Shown: piece by piece, positions 17,698 to 27,033 of the stretch
How positions within the stretch are numbered: the stretch's first letter is position 1
How the letters are laid out: each line of letters opens with the position of its first letter
From: Kangiella sediminilitoris
GTDB taxonomy: Bacteria > Pseudomonadota > Gammaproteobacteria > Enterobacterales > Kangiellaceae
NCBI RefSeq assembly: GCF_001708405.1
Contig: NZ_CP012418.1
Coordinates: forward strand, 1,178,001-1,242,000
Direction: 5' to 3'
Length of the DNA: 64,000 nucleotides
The notes under the pieces: model-generated
What the model saw: the letters and a program-made list of their open reading frames with translations, nothing else
What the model was told of the DNA's origin: nothing
The model's database searches: none
Made by a program: the position numbers and the translations under genes

Positions 17698-17736
17698 ACT
17701 CAAAGAGCTAGGGGATTTCCCTTAGCTTTTTTGAGT
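17698..17736 (+). terminator. Terminator-like hairpin after subtilase 1, containing motif site 2
   Basis: ACTCAAA-AGCTA-GGG pairs with CCC-TAGCT-TTTGAGT around loop GATTT, with single-base bulges, and a six-T run lies in the right arm. This reads as an intrinsic terminator for the first protease gene. Confidence 0.6.
17708..17721 (+). promoter_or_regulatory. CTAGGGGATTTCCC motif, site 2 (second subtilase)
   Basis: Matches sites 1 and 3 at 13 of 14 positions and continues CTTAG, giving TAGGG-N5-CCCTTA. It ends 95 bases before the chosen ATG of the second protease. It lies inside a terminator-like hairpin, so its role as an operator is less certain than for the other two. Confidence 0.4.
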
Positions 17737-17816
17737 GTTTGCCCCGGTAGTAATCAAGTCATAAATGACTTGGAATGAAAGGGCACATGAAAATGATTGA
17801 ATTTCGGAGACAGGTA

Positions 17817-20282
17817 ATGAATATGAAACTAAAGAAGCTAGCCCTTTCAGCGGCACTTGCTGGTTTTAGTTTAAATGCTGCGGCAGAAGCTGTAATCGGC
17901 TCTGAGCTGGAGCAGCAACTAAATACCATGAGTCTGACTGATAGCACCATGGCTGTGGTGACTTACGATCAGTTGGACGCAGTTAATACTGAACAACTTC
18001 AAAGCTTATTGAACCTTGGCATTAGCCAAGGTGTTCAATTCAAGTCTTTGCCTATTGTGGGCGTTGTTGCTTCACCAGCCCAAATCGAGCAAATCAGTCA
18101 GATGGATGGCGTACGCTCCGTATTTGCTAACCGAGAACTGGAATATTACAACGCTGAAGCTCGCGAGCTTACAGGCGCTGAAAAGCTTCAGACAACCGAG
18201 TTTAGACAACGTAACGGCATGACTTTTACTGGTAACGGCGTAACGGTCATGGTCAATGATTCCGGTATTGATGCTACGCACGCCGATCTTGAATACGGCA
18301 CAAAAGTTGTGGAAAACGTACAGGCTTTAACTCACGCACAAGCTTTATCGGTTACAGGATTTAGCGGTGCCTGGATTGAAGGTCAGTTAAATACCGATTT
18401 AAACGTCGGTCATGGTACTCACTGTGCCGGTACGGTTGCAGGCTGGGGTACTAACTCTGATGGTAAATACAAAGGTGCGGCTCCTGGTGCTGAACTGGTT
18501 GGTTATGGTTCGGGCGCAGGTCTTTCTATTCTGGATGCACTGGGCGGTTACGATTACGCCCTGACTCATTTGTTTGAGTTCAATTCTCCTATTCGAGTGA
18601 TGAGTAACTCATGGGGTTCAAGTGGTAAATATGAACCAAACGGCCCTATCTCCGTAGCGTCTTACAAAGCTTATAAACTGGGTCTTATTTCTGTATTTGC
18701 AGCAGGTAACTCTGGACCGGGCGAAGACACTCACAATCCATACGCGCAAATCCCTTGGGGCTTGTCGGTGGGAGCTGGTACAAAGCAGGGCACATTAATC
18801 GACTTTTCTTCGCGTGGTAAACGTGATGAAACGGGTGACTTCACTATGCCGGACGGCACTCAGTGGACTTACAGCAATGAAGTATCTATCGTCGCGCCTG
18901 GCGTTGATATTATCTCTACTCGTGCTACGACAAACCTGACTTCTAATGGTGGCGATGCTGATTTAGAAGCCATCGAAACCGAGTATGTGCCTTATTACAC
19001 AATGATTTCAGGCACATCAATGGCTACGCCACACGTGGCAGGTATTATAGCCATGATGTTAGAAGCCAACCCAAATCTAACGCCTTTAGAAACCAAGCGC
19101 ATACTGCAGGAAACGGCAACAAACATGCCCGGTTATGAAAAATGGGAAGTAGGAGCAGGTTATGTTAATGCATACGCTGCAGTAGCCGCTGCTTTGGGTT
19201 ACAACCCTGAGCATAAAGCGACAGTGAATAATCTTAATACATTCAACGGTAACGCCATTGTAATCGCTGATGATAATCCTGAGCCTTTTGAGGTTCTATA
19301 TGCGCCAGCAGGCGAGCCAGATGTTTATGAGTTTGAAGTGGGTCCTGACGATGTCTGGATTTCTGCATCTGCTGAGTCACTGGCGAATACCGTAAAGTTA
19401 AGACTGGAAGCTCCGGACGGCACAGAGTACTTTGGTAATCTAACTCTGCCAGTATTAACCACTAGCATGCGCGTATCAGCTCCGGCTCAGGTTGGTACCT
19501 GGAAATTATCAGCATACGGCTTAACGTCATTATCTGGCGTCGAGGCGGATCCAACGGGCACAACCAATGGTCCGGGTCTGCCTGAGTCTATCAGCGGCGA
19601 GATCAGTATCTTCAAATCAGGTGGCTATGAAGGTCTGGACGATATTGGTGGTCATCCTGCTGAAGCGGCTATTCAGTATGCGACGAGCGAACGTCTGGTT
19701 GATAGCTTTAATGACAAGTTCTTCCGTCCAGACAGAGCGCTTAAGCGTAAAGAACTGGCTCAGTATCTTGTAATGGGCGCAGCAGTACGTCAACACCGTG
19801 ATCTGTTGAACGAGCCTGTTGTTAGCTTTAGTGACGTTGGTATCGAAGCGGCAGCATTTGCCGAGTCAGCGGCAGCTCCTGGCGGTGCTCTAAAAGATAG
19901 AGTTCAAGAGCAGCAACCGGTCATGATGACTGAGGGTGATAAGTTTAACCCTAATGCAAACGTTAGTCGTGCTGAACTGGCTTACTCATTAGTTCAGTCT
20001 CTTGGTCTAGAAAGTGAAGCACAGGCATTCTCAGGTGACATCACTGTAGACTATCAGGGTCAGAGCATTGTGGTTCGTGATCAAGATAGTATCCCTGAAG
20101 AGTTAAAAGGCTATGTTCAATTAGCGCTGGACCTGTCTATAGTCGGTGTACGCTATGAGATAGAGCAGGGCCCATTTGACCTTGAGCCTACATTGGTAGC
20201 TTACTTTGAGCCTGAAAGCTCTGTTACTCGAGCTGAGTATGCCGTGTTAATCGGTAGAACGTACGATGCTTACTATCAATAA
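17817..20282 (+). CDS. Secreted S8 subtilisin-like protease 2 with SLH-like C-terminus (821 aa)
   Basis: Exported protease. The start at ATG 17817 (MNMKLKKLALSAAL) is preferred to 17775 because it has GGAGA 6 bases upstream and gives a clean signal peptide ending NAAAEA. Propeptide to about 118. Catalytic residues: Asp148 (VMVNDSGIDATH), His199 (GHGTHCAG), Asn298 (AAGNSG), Ser401 (SGTSMATPH). A beta domain (about 490-600) precedes three SLH-like units at about 607-660, 670-735 and 750-821 (GHPAEAAIQYATSERL, FNPNANVSRAELA, VTRAEYAVL). Close paralogue of the protease at 27111. SLH units usually bind cell-wall polymers; what they bind here is unknown. Confidence 0.9.
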   Translation: MNMKLKKLALSAALAGFSLNAAAEAVIGSELEQQLNTMSLTDSTMAVVTYDQLDAVNTEQLQSLLNLGISQGVQFKSLPIVGVVASPAQIEQISQMDGVRSVFANRELEYYNAEARELTGAEKLQTTEFRQRNGMTFTGNGVTVMVNDSGIDATHADLEYGTKVVENVQALTHAQALSVTGFSGAWIEGQLNTDLNVGHGTHCAGTVAGWGTNSDGKYKGAAPGAELVGYGSGAGLSILDALGGYDYALTHLFEFNSPIRVMSNSWGSSGKYEPNGPISVASYKAYKLGLISVFAAGNSGPGEDTHNPYAQIPWGLSVGAGTKQGTLIDFSSRGKRDETGDFTMPDGTQWTYSNEVSIVAPGVDIISTRATTNLTSNGGDADLEAIETEYVPYYTMISGTSMATPHVAGIIAMMLEANPNLTPLETKRILQETATNMPGYEKWEVGAGYVNAYAAVAAALGYNPEHKATVNNLNTFNGNAIVIADDNPEPFEVLYAPAGEPDVYEFEVGPDDVWISASAESLANTVKLRLEAPDGTEYFGNLTLPVLTTSMRVSAPAQVGTWKLSAYGLTSLSGVEADPTGTTNGPGLPESISGEISIFKSGGYEGLDDIGGHPAEAAIQYATSERLVDSFNDKFFRPDRALKRKELAQYLVMGAAVRQHRDLLNEPVVSFSDVGIEAAAFAESAAAPGGALKDRVQEQQPVMMTEGDKFNPNANVSRAELAYSLVQSLGLESEAQAFSGDITVDYQGQSIVVRDQDSIPEELKGYVQLALDLSIVGVRYEIEQGPFDLEPTLVAYFEPESSVTRAEYAVLIGRTYDAYYQ

Positions 20283-20296
20283 GCGCTGAGAAATGG

Positions 20297-20335
20297 TGCG
20301 AAAAGGAGCAAAAATCTTCCTTTTCGCACAATTTT
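20297..20335 (+). terminator. Hairpin terminator after subtilase 2
   Basis: GTGCGAAAAGGA / TCCTTTTCGCAC, a 12-bp perfect stem with a 10-base loop, followed by AATTTTG. Confidence 0.6.
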
Positions 20336-20432
20336 GCAAAGCAATCTTGCTTTAACGGATAAATATAAGTATTTTGATATACACTGAAGCATTAGTATTA
20401 TTTTTTGCTCTCACACTGCGAGGTCTTACGTT

Positions 20433-21269
20433 ATGTCAGCTTTAAATAAGCGCATTTTTGCAGTTATAATCACACTTTTTGGTTTAATCTATAGCTTTAA
20501 TAGTTTAGCCCAACCTGTTGATATTACTGTTCATGGCAATAAAGTTGAAGCGGTGATCAACCTCACAGGGAACGTTGAAGCTGATTTTACCCTAACTTTT
20601 GAAAACACTGTCGGTCTGACTGCTGATAATGTCGGTATTACCGCTGAATTGGTAGATATTACAGACCTGGCTTTACTCGATCGCTTACCTGATAATTTGA
20701 ACATAAATCTTTTATCAGCCTTTCCGATGATGATTACTGTAGAGCCACCTTCGTCCGGAGGCTTTTCTTTCTCTGGACTAGCAACCGTGGATATCCATAC
20801 TCATAACCTTGAATATACAGCTGGTACTCCTTTGAGATTCTTCAAGGCGCCTTTAGGCGGTGAGTTTAAGGATATTACTGCGACTATGGGCTCTGGAAGT
20901 TACCGAGCACGTGGTACTACGGGAAAATTCTCACAATTTATAATTGTTGCGGATCTGCGACTGCCTATTGCCGTAGTTAATACGAAATTTACTCGTTTGA
21001 GTAATGAACTAACTGCATTTTCAACGCAAATTGACCCTATCGTCTACAACGACCTTAATGCCCAGCTTGCTGATATTCAGCAACTGATTCAACAGCAGGA
21101 TTATGTTTTAGCAAGTAATAAGGTTGATGAGTTCAGCCGTACGGTTGAACAAAATCGTGGAACTAAGATTCCAGATGTATGGCGTTCAAGTCGTGATGTC
21201 GATAATGTTGCTGGTGAGCTAATAGCGCTTGCCAATACCTTACGCTTTAGTTTACGCCTCGTTAACTAG
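20433..21269 (+). CDS. Secreted protein of unknown function (278 aa)
   Basis: I do not recognise the family with confidence. A signal peptide (about residues 1-26, ending SLAQ) leads into a beta-rich domain of about 140 residues (PVDITVHGNKVEAVINLTGN). A C-terminal helical segment (about 185-278) has repeated Leu and Ile positions (YNDLNAQLADIQQLIQQQ, ASNKVDEF), reminiscent of FIMAH-type helical tails. GAGGT lies before the ATG. It starts a run of same-strand genes leading through the FHA-GAF protein, kinase and two-component pair, with 16 bases to the next gene. It may be a sensed or anchoring component of that system; this is inference from position only. Confidence 0.7.
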   Translation: MSALNKRIFAVIITLFGLIYSFNSLAQPVDITVHGNKVEAVINLTGNVEADFTLTFENTVGLTADNVGITAELVDITDLALLDRLPDNLNINLLSAFPMMITVEPPSSGGFSFSGLATVDIHTHNLEYTAGTPLRFFKAPLGGEFKDITATMGSGSYRARGTTGKFSQFIIVADLRLPIAVVNTKFTRLSNELTAFSTQIDPIVYNDLNAQLADIQQLIQQQDYVLASNKVDEFSRTVEQNRGTKIPDVWRSSRDVDNVAGELIALANTLRFSLRLVN

Positions 21270-21285
21270 AATAGGTAATGTTGTT

Positions 21286-22188
21286 ATGCCAGCCAGAATA
21301 ACCGCCTGTTATCCTGAACAGCCAGCGATGGAGAGTTTTTTATTTGATGACTCTCTATATAAGCTAGGTCGTAGCCAAGGTTGTGATGTCGTTCTAAGCC
21401 ATCCCAGTGTTTCTCGACAACATGCAACTCTCGATCAACATCAGGGTGTGTGGCAGGTGCATGATAGCCTCAGTGCCAACGGCCTAAGAGTCAATGGTAA
21501 AAAAGTAACCGATGTCGCACTGAGAGCTAACGATATAATTACTGTCGGTGAAATCGATTGTTTATTTGAGGTGAAAACAGCTGAGCAGATTGAAGCCATC
21601 AATGCTCACAATCAGTGGAGAGTTGAGCAATCTCGAAAGTCTTTTAATAAGATTGCCCAGCAATCATTATCCAAAGCTTTGGATGAGCAACTGTTTTCTT
21701 TGCTTAATTTAACTGGCACTCAAAGAGGTCTGGTTATGTTAGGAACTAAACCAGAGTCACTTTCGGTCTGTGCTGTAAAGGGTATGTCTGAAGACGACTT
21801 TAATAACAAGTCGTTTGAAGGTAGTGTCGGTGCTATGAGAAGGGCGCTTAGCCAAAGCGCTCCGGTTATAGCTATGGATACGCAGCTCGATAAACACTTA
21901 TCAAGCAGAGAGAGTATCCAACGAAAAAAAATTGCGGCTCTGGCATGTATCCCACTTATAACCGATAACAACCTTATTGGTGTGGTGTACGTTGACAGTC
22001 ATGAGGCTAACAAAGTTCTTACCGAGTTAGATCTCGAAATTCTCAACCTGATTGCAAAACAGATCAAAATAAATTCAGAAGCTATTGTTTTACAAAATAA
22101 AATATCTGCTATATTAGATGATATGCCGGAACAAGTACTTGCGAAAAAACAGATTCTAAAATCGCAAGTACCTCTCGCGGTTCATTAG
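21286..22188 (+). CDS. FHA-GAF domain protein (300 aa)
   Basis: Cytosolic two-domain signalling protein. The FHA domain (about residues 20-97) has the phosphothreonine-binding signature: Gly28-Arg29, Ser43-Arg44-x-His46 and Asn65-Gly66. A linker and a GAF-like domain follow (about 130-290; IAALACIPLITDNNLIGVVYVDS). The start is ATG 21286 (MPARITACYP), because an upstream TTG would overlap the previous gene by 41 bases and add nothing FHA-like; AGGTAATG lies just before. Its neighbour is a Ser/Thr kinase, so it probably reads kinase-made phosphothreonine. Family roles are well known; this partnership is inferred. Confidence 0.88.
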   Translation: MPARITACYPEQPAMESFLFDDSLYKLGRSQGCDVVLSHPSVSRQHATLDQHQGVWQVHDSLSANGLRVNGKKVTDVALRANDIITVGEIDCLFEVKTAEQIEAINAHNQWRVEQSRKSFNKIAQQSLSKALDEQLFSLLNLTGTQRGLVMLGTKPESLSVCAVKGMSEDDFNNKSFEGSVGAMRRALSQSAPVIAMDTQLDKHLSSRESIQRKKIAALACIPLITDNNLIGVVYVDSHEANKVLTELDLEILNLIAKQIKINSEAIVLQNKISAILDDMPEQVLAKKQILKSQVPLAVH

Positions 22189-22262
22189 AAACCATAATTG
22201 TATAAGCGGTTGTCATAAGACTAGAGCCTAGCAGTGGCACTAAGCCTAGGGAGAGCAGATAG

Positions 22263-25200
22263 ATGGGTCATAATGACTTAGATCCTAAGACTAAGTCTAA
22301 TTCTCTAAAAGAGACACAGGTTTTAAGAGAGCTTCATACTTTAAACCCAGGCACTTTGCTAATTGGTCGTTTCGAAATACTCTCAAAGCAGGGTTGCGGC
22401 CGTTATGGGTGTGTCTACAAAGCCAAAGACCGACAACTTGATTCTTTTGTCGCTATAAAGGTCTTACATCAGCATTTACTAAATGAACAGGCAATTCAGA
22501 GCTTCAAAAATGAAATCCTGATCCTTAGACAGTTATCCCATCAAAATATCGTTCGTGTCCATGAGTATTATCAGGATGAAGAGACTCATTTCATTACCAT
22601 GGACTGGATTGACGGTAAAAGCCTGACTGATTTGATTAACTCTCAGTCAACAGGATTCCCTGTTAAAAAAGCCCTGGGTTATATGCAGCAGGTTTTAGAT
22701 GCTCTTCTTGTAACTGAACAAAAAGGTATTAGTCATTGCGATTTAAAGCCTGAAAATATTTTAGTTGATAATGAAGAACGAGTTTATGTTGCTGACTTTG
22801 GTGTCGCCTCAGCACTGAGCGATACCGAGGAAGAGAGTATTCACGGAACACCCGTATATGCAAGTCCCGAATATTTAGAGCTTGGCCAGATAAATAAAAC
22901 TACGGATACTTATTCTGTAGGAGTGATACTTTATGAGTTAATCACGGGTCATACTCCGTTTTCCAGTTCTACTATCAACGATCTTCTACAAGAAAAGAAG
23001 CGTGAAACCTTTAATGGGTTACCAAAAAAAGCTGCCGGTTCTGAATTATCGTCATTAGTTTCAAGCTGCCTGGCAGCGGAGCCAAAAAGAAGACCCCAAA
23101 GCCTGGCAAGCCTGTCGGAAAGAATTGCGCAATTAGTCAACGAAACGCCAAAGCGCAACAGGATAAGTTATGGCTATCTGAGTTTAGCAGCTATATTTTC
23201 TGTAGTTATTATTGGCAGTTTTTATTTATTACAGAAAGAAGATACAAGGCTTTCAGTTTCTGCCGAACAAAAGCAAATGGCTAAGCAGGGCTTAGCTATC
23301 TTGCCTTTTAAAACTGAAGCCATGTCAAATCAACTCTGGCTTACTCAGGGCCTACCATCAGTTTTATCTCAAGAGCTTTCTCAAGCTCCTGATCTACGAG
23401 TAGTCGGTACAGCCAGAACCAAGCGAACAATGGATCTGCTTGGGTACTCTCGGGATTTAAGCGACCAAAAGTTTGTTACTCTCAGCGAACTATTGCAGAC
23501 TCCGGTTTTTCTCGATACTTCTATTATTCTCATAGGACCTAATAAGTATCGACTGAAGGCCGAAGTAGTAGAAGTTACTGGTAATAATATTAGTAGAACC
23601 CAGCTGCTTGAACTCCAGTCCTCTGAACAGGAGTTTTCTAAGGAACTCAAACAGCTAACGGAATCCCTCAATACCTTTTTCAGTTTGTCCAACATCACCG
23701 ATCAGTTGTTAATGCCTGAGGGCTTATCGATACAAAAATGGTCTGAGCTTGAGGTGTTGATAAAGGATGGTAAGCTCGCACGCGCCAAGAAACAGCTAGA
23801 AAGCTTAATTAATAATTACCCTGAATTTGCCCAGGCTCACTTTCTATTAGGTGAAGTGTTGTTAAAAAGTGGAGAGGAACAAGAGGCTGGTGAGGCATTT
23901 AAAAAAGTTAAGGAGCTTACTGCGCCCAATCAACTTATCCACCAAAAATCTACCATAGAGCAATTCCTTATAGCTGGTGATTTAGAGTCCGCTTCAACTG
24001 TGTATGAAACGATTCTAGAGCGTTTACCCAAGAGAGATGATATCCGGTTTGAATTAGCCCAGCTATATATTAATTTGGAGCAACTGGATAAAGCTGAGAT
24101 AGAGCTCAAGCATATTGTCGAGGAAGATCAAAATCATCCAGTCGCATGGTATGAGTTGTCGAAGGTAGCCATTTGGAAAGGACAGACGGAAAAAGCTGTT
24201 GATGACTACCTGGTTAAAGCTCTGGTCACAGCAAAAAAATTAAAAAATGAACAGCTCAGGGGCGATGTACTGAATGCTTTTGGTGTCGCTTATCACCGTC
24301 TAGGTGAGCTTGATTTGTCTTTGGACTATTACCAACAGGGACTGGAGGTCAGGCAGTCTGTAGGTGATAGCAGAGGTATCGTTACAAGTTTATCTAACTT
24401 GGCATCAATTTATGCGGTTAAGGGACAGTATGACAAAGCTGAACAAAATCTATACCAAGCTATTGAAGTTAACAAGCCTCGCAATGACGCTTTAAAACAG
24501 GCAGATTTGTTTAACGAACTGGGAGTCATAGCCGAGGAACAAGGCCAGTATAAAAAAGCCCTGGAGCATTTTAGGGCATCCCTAAGCATAAGGATGAAGC
24601 TGGATGATGACTGGCTAAAAGCTGAAAGCTTAAATAACGTGGCTTATATTTATTTTTTGCTGTCAGATGAAGAACATGCAACGATTTATTGGGAACAGGC
24701 GAAAAATTATTATGAAAAGGTTAAAGACCCTGTTGGTGTCGTTCGTGTGAATGAAAATGTAGGGCAGTTAAGTTTAAGAAAAGGTGACTGGCAATCTGCG
24801 TTTCAAATATTTTCTCAGGCCAAAGAAAAGTCTGAGTCATTAAGCTTGTTCGAAGAAAGAGTTGTGGCAGAAGCCTATTTGGCTAAATTAGCGTTACTCA
24901 AAGGGAATTTTGAAGCTCCCCTTGAAAAGCTTAAGGAAATCAAGGCTACGCTTAGTGAGAGAGATGATATTAGAGGCCAAATAGAGTTCGGAATCTGGCT
25001 AGCCGATTGGAATATTATTTCTGGTAATTATTCTGAGGCAAGTAGGTTGCTTCAGCTGCTTGAGCCGTTGCTAAGCAAAGAGCATAATCGATCTCAGCAG
25101 ATGATATTTCATGTTTTAAAATCCAAGTTGAAACTCTATCAAGGTGAAAGCGTGAGTCTGGATGAAAGTGATCTTCCAGATGCTGATGGTTTAACCTCGA

Positions 25201-25646
25201 AAGCTTCATTAAAATTGTTATTATTTAAACTGGAAAAAGCTTTGTTCACGAGTGATGTCAGCAAAGCTGAGTTTAATGATCTAGTGGCTGCAATTGAAAG
25301 TTATGATTTAGCACTTCATCAGTTTGCTTTATTAGAGTATCTCCAGCTAAAAGCAATCTACTACATAAAAATAAACGATTATAAAAAACTGGAAGTAAGC
25401 GTGAATCAGCTGCGTGAGTTACGCAAATCACTTGGTTCTCACTGGAGCGACTTTATTTCTGAACGCATTATAAGTAACTATTACCAATTAACCTCAGATG
25501 ATGTTAAAGCACAAGAGTATGGCCAATTGGCTGTATCAAAGTTTAAAGAATTATTAGAAGAGTTGCCCGAAGAGCAGCAAAAAAATCTGATTTCATTGCA
25601 TGGACGTTACATATTTCCAGACGATTTTATGGAGAAACTGCTATGA
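22263..25646 (+). CDS. Transmembrane Ser/Thr protein kinase with TPR repeats (1127 aa)
   Basis: Hanks-type kinase domain about residues 35-295: glycine loop QGCGRYGCVYK, ATP lysine Lys66 (VAIK), catalytic loop HCDLKPEN (Asp160) and DFG 178-180. The usual HRD is HCD, so this is a non-RD kinase. One membrane helix (about 302-323) is followed by a TolB/FlgO-like segment (LAILPFKTEAMSNQLWLTQG). A long TPR region (about 505-1120; for example AYHRLGELDLSLDYYQQGLE, LGVIAEEQGQYKKALEHF) fills the rest. If the kinase is cytosolic, the TPR part is periplasmic. ATGA overlap with the histidine kinase gene means coupled translation. Confidence 0.9.
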   Translation: MGHNDLDPKTKSNSLKETQVLRELHTLNPGTLLIGRFEILSKQGCGRYGCVYKAKDRQLDSFVAIKVLHQHLLNEQAIQSFKNEILILRQLSHQNIVRVHEYYQDEETHFITMDWIDGKSLTDLINSQSTGFPVKKALGYMQQVLDALLVTEQKGISHCDLKPENILVDNEERVYVADFGVASALSDTEEESIHGTPVYASPEYLELGQINKTTDTYSVGVILYELITGHTPFSSSTINDLLQEKKRETFNGLPKKAAGSELSSLVSSCLAAEPKRRPQSLASLSERIAQLVNETPKRNRISYGYLSLAAIFSVVIIGSFYLLQKEDTRLSVSAEQKQMAKQGLAILPFKTEAMSNQLWLTQGLPSVLSQELSQAPDLRVVGTARTKRTMDLLGYSRDLSDQKFVTLSELLQTPVFLDTSIILIGPNKYRLKAEVVEVTGNNISRTQLLELQSSEQEFSKELKQLTESLNTFFSLSNITDQLLMPEGLSIQKWSELEVLIKDGKLARAKKQLESLINNYPEFAQAHFLLGEVLLKSGEEQEAGEAFKKVKELTAPNQLIHQKSTIEQFLIAGDLESASTVYETILERLPKRDDIRFELAQLYINLEQLDKAEIELKHIVEEDQNHPVAWYELSKVAIWKGQTEKAVDDYLVKALVTAKKLKNEQLRGDVLNAFGVAYHRLGELDLSLDYYQQGLEVRQSVGDSRGIVTSLSNLASIYAVKGQYDKAEQNLYQAIEVNKPRNDALKQADLFNELGVIAEEQGQYKKALEHFRASLSIRMKLDDDWLKAESLNNVAYIYFLLSDEEHATIYWEQAKNYYEKVKDPVGVVRVNENVGQLSLRKGDWQSAFQIFSQAKEKSESLSLFEERVVAEAYLAKLALLKGNFEAPLEKLKEIKATLSERDDIRGQIEFGIWLADWNIISGNYSEASRLLQLLEPLLSKEHNRSQQMIFHVLKSKLKLYQGESVSLDESDLPDADGLTSKASLKLLLFKLEKALFTSDVSKAEFNDLVAAIESYDLALHQFALLEYLQLKAIYYIKINDYKKLEVSVNQLRELRKSLGSHWSDFISERIISNYYQLTSDDVKAQEYGQLAVSKFKELLEELPEEQQKNLISLHGRYIFPDDFMEKLL

Positions 25647-26365
25647 CAGGTAATGATGATATTACTGAAATGTTGAATGCTCTAAGTATGAAGCAGAGTC
25701 AGCTCGCTGAAAGCTTAGTGGCAGGTAACACGCAAATGCGTAGCTTGGCTAAGCGTGTATGGAAAGTACAGGAAGATGAACGTAAACACATCGCCAGAGA
25801 GCTACATGATGGTGTCGGGCAGCTATTAACCGCATTGATCAACCAGGTCGAACAGACGCTTAAAGACGAAAAGGATGAACGGTTACAGCAATCCCTAAAA
25901 GAAAGTTTAGATCTTGCCAGACAGGCTTTGCATGATACCCGCAAAATCTCTCGTTTGATGCGTCCCAGAATTCTTGATGATCTTGGCCTTGAGGCTGCTT
26001 TGAAGTGGCTACGACGGATTATGCAGGAACAGGAAAACTTAAGCATTGAACTGGAAATGACAATGCAGCAAGAGTTGGATGAAGAAACTCAGACCCTGGT
26101 TTTCAGAATTGTGCAGGAAGCTTTAACTAATGCAATAAAACATGCAAAGGCCAATAATATTAAAGTTGAAGTTGCATCACAATCTACTATTTTACTGGTA
26201 AAGATTATTGATGATGGGATTGGGATGGATAAAGAAAAAGCACTGGGACCAGATGGGTTCGGTCTATCTGCCATGCAGGACAGAGTGGCTGCTTTTGGCG
26301 GTCAGTTGATGATTGATTCATCAGTTGGCAAAGGAACTGAAGTAAAAATGTTGTTAATGGGGTAG
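25643..26365 (+). CDS. Cytosolic NarL-type histidine kinase (240 aa)
   Basis: HisKA_3 sensor kinase of the DegS/NarX/UhpB class. The phospho-acceptor is His55 in ERKHIARELHDGVGQ. The ATPase domain has the N box EALTNAIKHAKA, DDGIGMD and GFGLSAMQDRV. There is no membrane segment and no recognised sensor domain; only a short coiled N-terminus (residues 1-45) precedes the kinase core. Input must therefore come from another protein, and the translationally coupled Ser/Thr kinase and the FHA-GAF protein are the obvious candidates. The response regulator gene begins 5 bases after its stop. Confidence 0.92.
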   Translation: MTGNDDITEMLNALSMKQSQLAESLVAGNTQMRSLAKRVWKVQEDERKHIARELHDGVGQLLTALINQVEQTLKDEKDERLQQSLKESLDLARQALHDTRKISRLMRPRILDDLGLEAALKWLRRIMQEQENLSIELEMTMQQELDEETQTLVFRIVQEALTNAIKHAKANNIKVEVASQSTILLVKIIDDGIGMDKEKALGPDGFGLSAMQDRVAAFGGQLMIDSSVGKGTEVKMLLMG

Positions 26366-26370
26366 CGAGA

Positions 26371-27006
26371 ATGATTCGAGTACTTATTGCTGATGATCAT
26401 ACAATTTTGCGACAAGGTTTGGTTAGCATTCTTGAGAAAGATGATGAGTGCGTTGTAGTTGGTGAGGCAGCAAATGGGCTGGAGGCTCTTGAGAAGGCCC
26501 AGGAGTTATCCCCACAAATAGCAGTTATAGATATTAGTATGCCCGAACTCAACGGGATGGAGGTTGTAAAAAGAATTCACCAAAAATTGCCTCAATGTAA
26601 AGTTCTTGTTCTCACCATGCATGAAGAAGAAGAATACGTCATTCACATGGTCAGAGCGGGTGCTTCAGGCTATTTATTGAAAGATAGTGCCAGTGAGGAA
26701 CTCATTCAGGCAGTAAAAGCCCTTGCCTCAGGGAAAAGTTATTTCAGCCAATATGCAGCGCAGGTATTAGCAAATCAGTACTCACAGCCAGAAGAGTGGA
26801 GCGACCCCTACAAGAATCTAACCAAGCGCGAAAGAGAGGTCTTTCACCTGGTAGTTGACGGGAAAACAACCAAGGAAATAGCCCGGGTTCTGGATATCAG
26901 TGTAAAGACGGCTGAGAACCACCGGGGTAAGGTACTGGAAAAGTTAGGGGTGTCTAACTCTGCTGAGTTAGTTAAATATGCCGCTCAGCATAAGTTGCTG
27001 CTATAA
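26371..27006 (+). CDS. NarL/FixJ-family response regulator (211 aa)
   Basis: Receiver domain (residues 1-120) with the acidic pair Asp8-Asp9, phospho-acceptor Asp54 (VIDISMPELNG), a Thr near 82 and Lys in LLKDSA. The C-terminal LuxR-type helix-turn-helix reads LTKREREVFHLVVDGKTTKE and then ISVKTAENHRGKV. Partner of the adjacent histidine kinase. Such regulators bind short inverted repeats as dimers. The CTAGGGG-N-CCC repeats before the protease genes, one of them immediately downstream of this gene, are the natural candidate sites. Confidence 0.94.
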   Translation: MIRVLIADDHTILRQGLVSILEKDDECVVVGEAANGLEALEKAQELSPQIAVIDISMPELNGMEVVKRIHQKLPQCKVLVLTMHEEEEYVIHMVRAGASGYLLKDSASEELIQAVKALASGKSYFSQYAAQVLANQYSQPEEWSDPYKNLTKREREVFHLVVDGKTTKEIARVLDISVKTAENHRGKVLEKLGVSNSAELVKYAAQHKLLL

Positions 27007-27033
27007 AAAAGCTGGGGATCGTTTCCAATCTGA

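Noticed and set aside
17775-17816. Start of protease 2 at ATG 17775
   Set aside because: It would put 14 charged residues before the signal peptide; ATG 17817 has a better ribosome binding site and a standard signal sequence.
22240-22250. CCTAGGGAG before the Ser/Thr kinase as a fourth copy of the protease motif
   Set aside because: Only one half-site is present and the GGGAG sits where the ribosome binding site is expected, so it was not counted.
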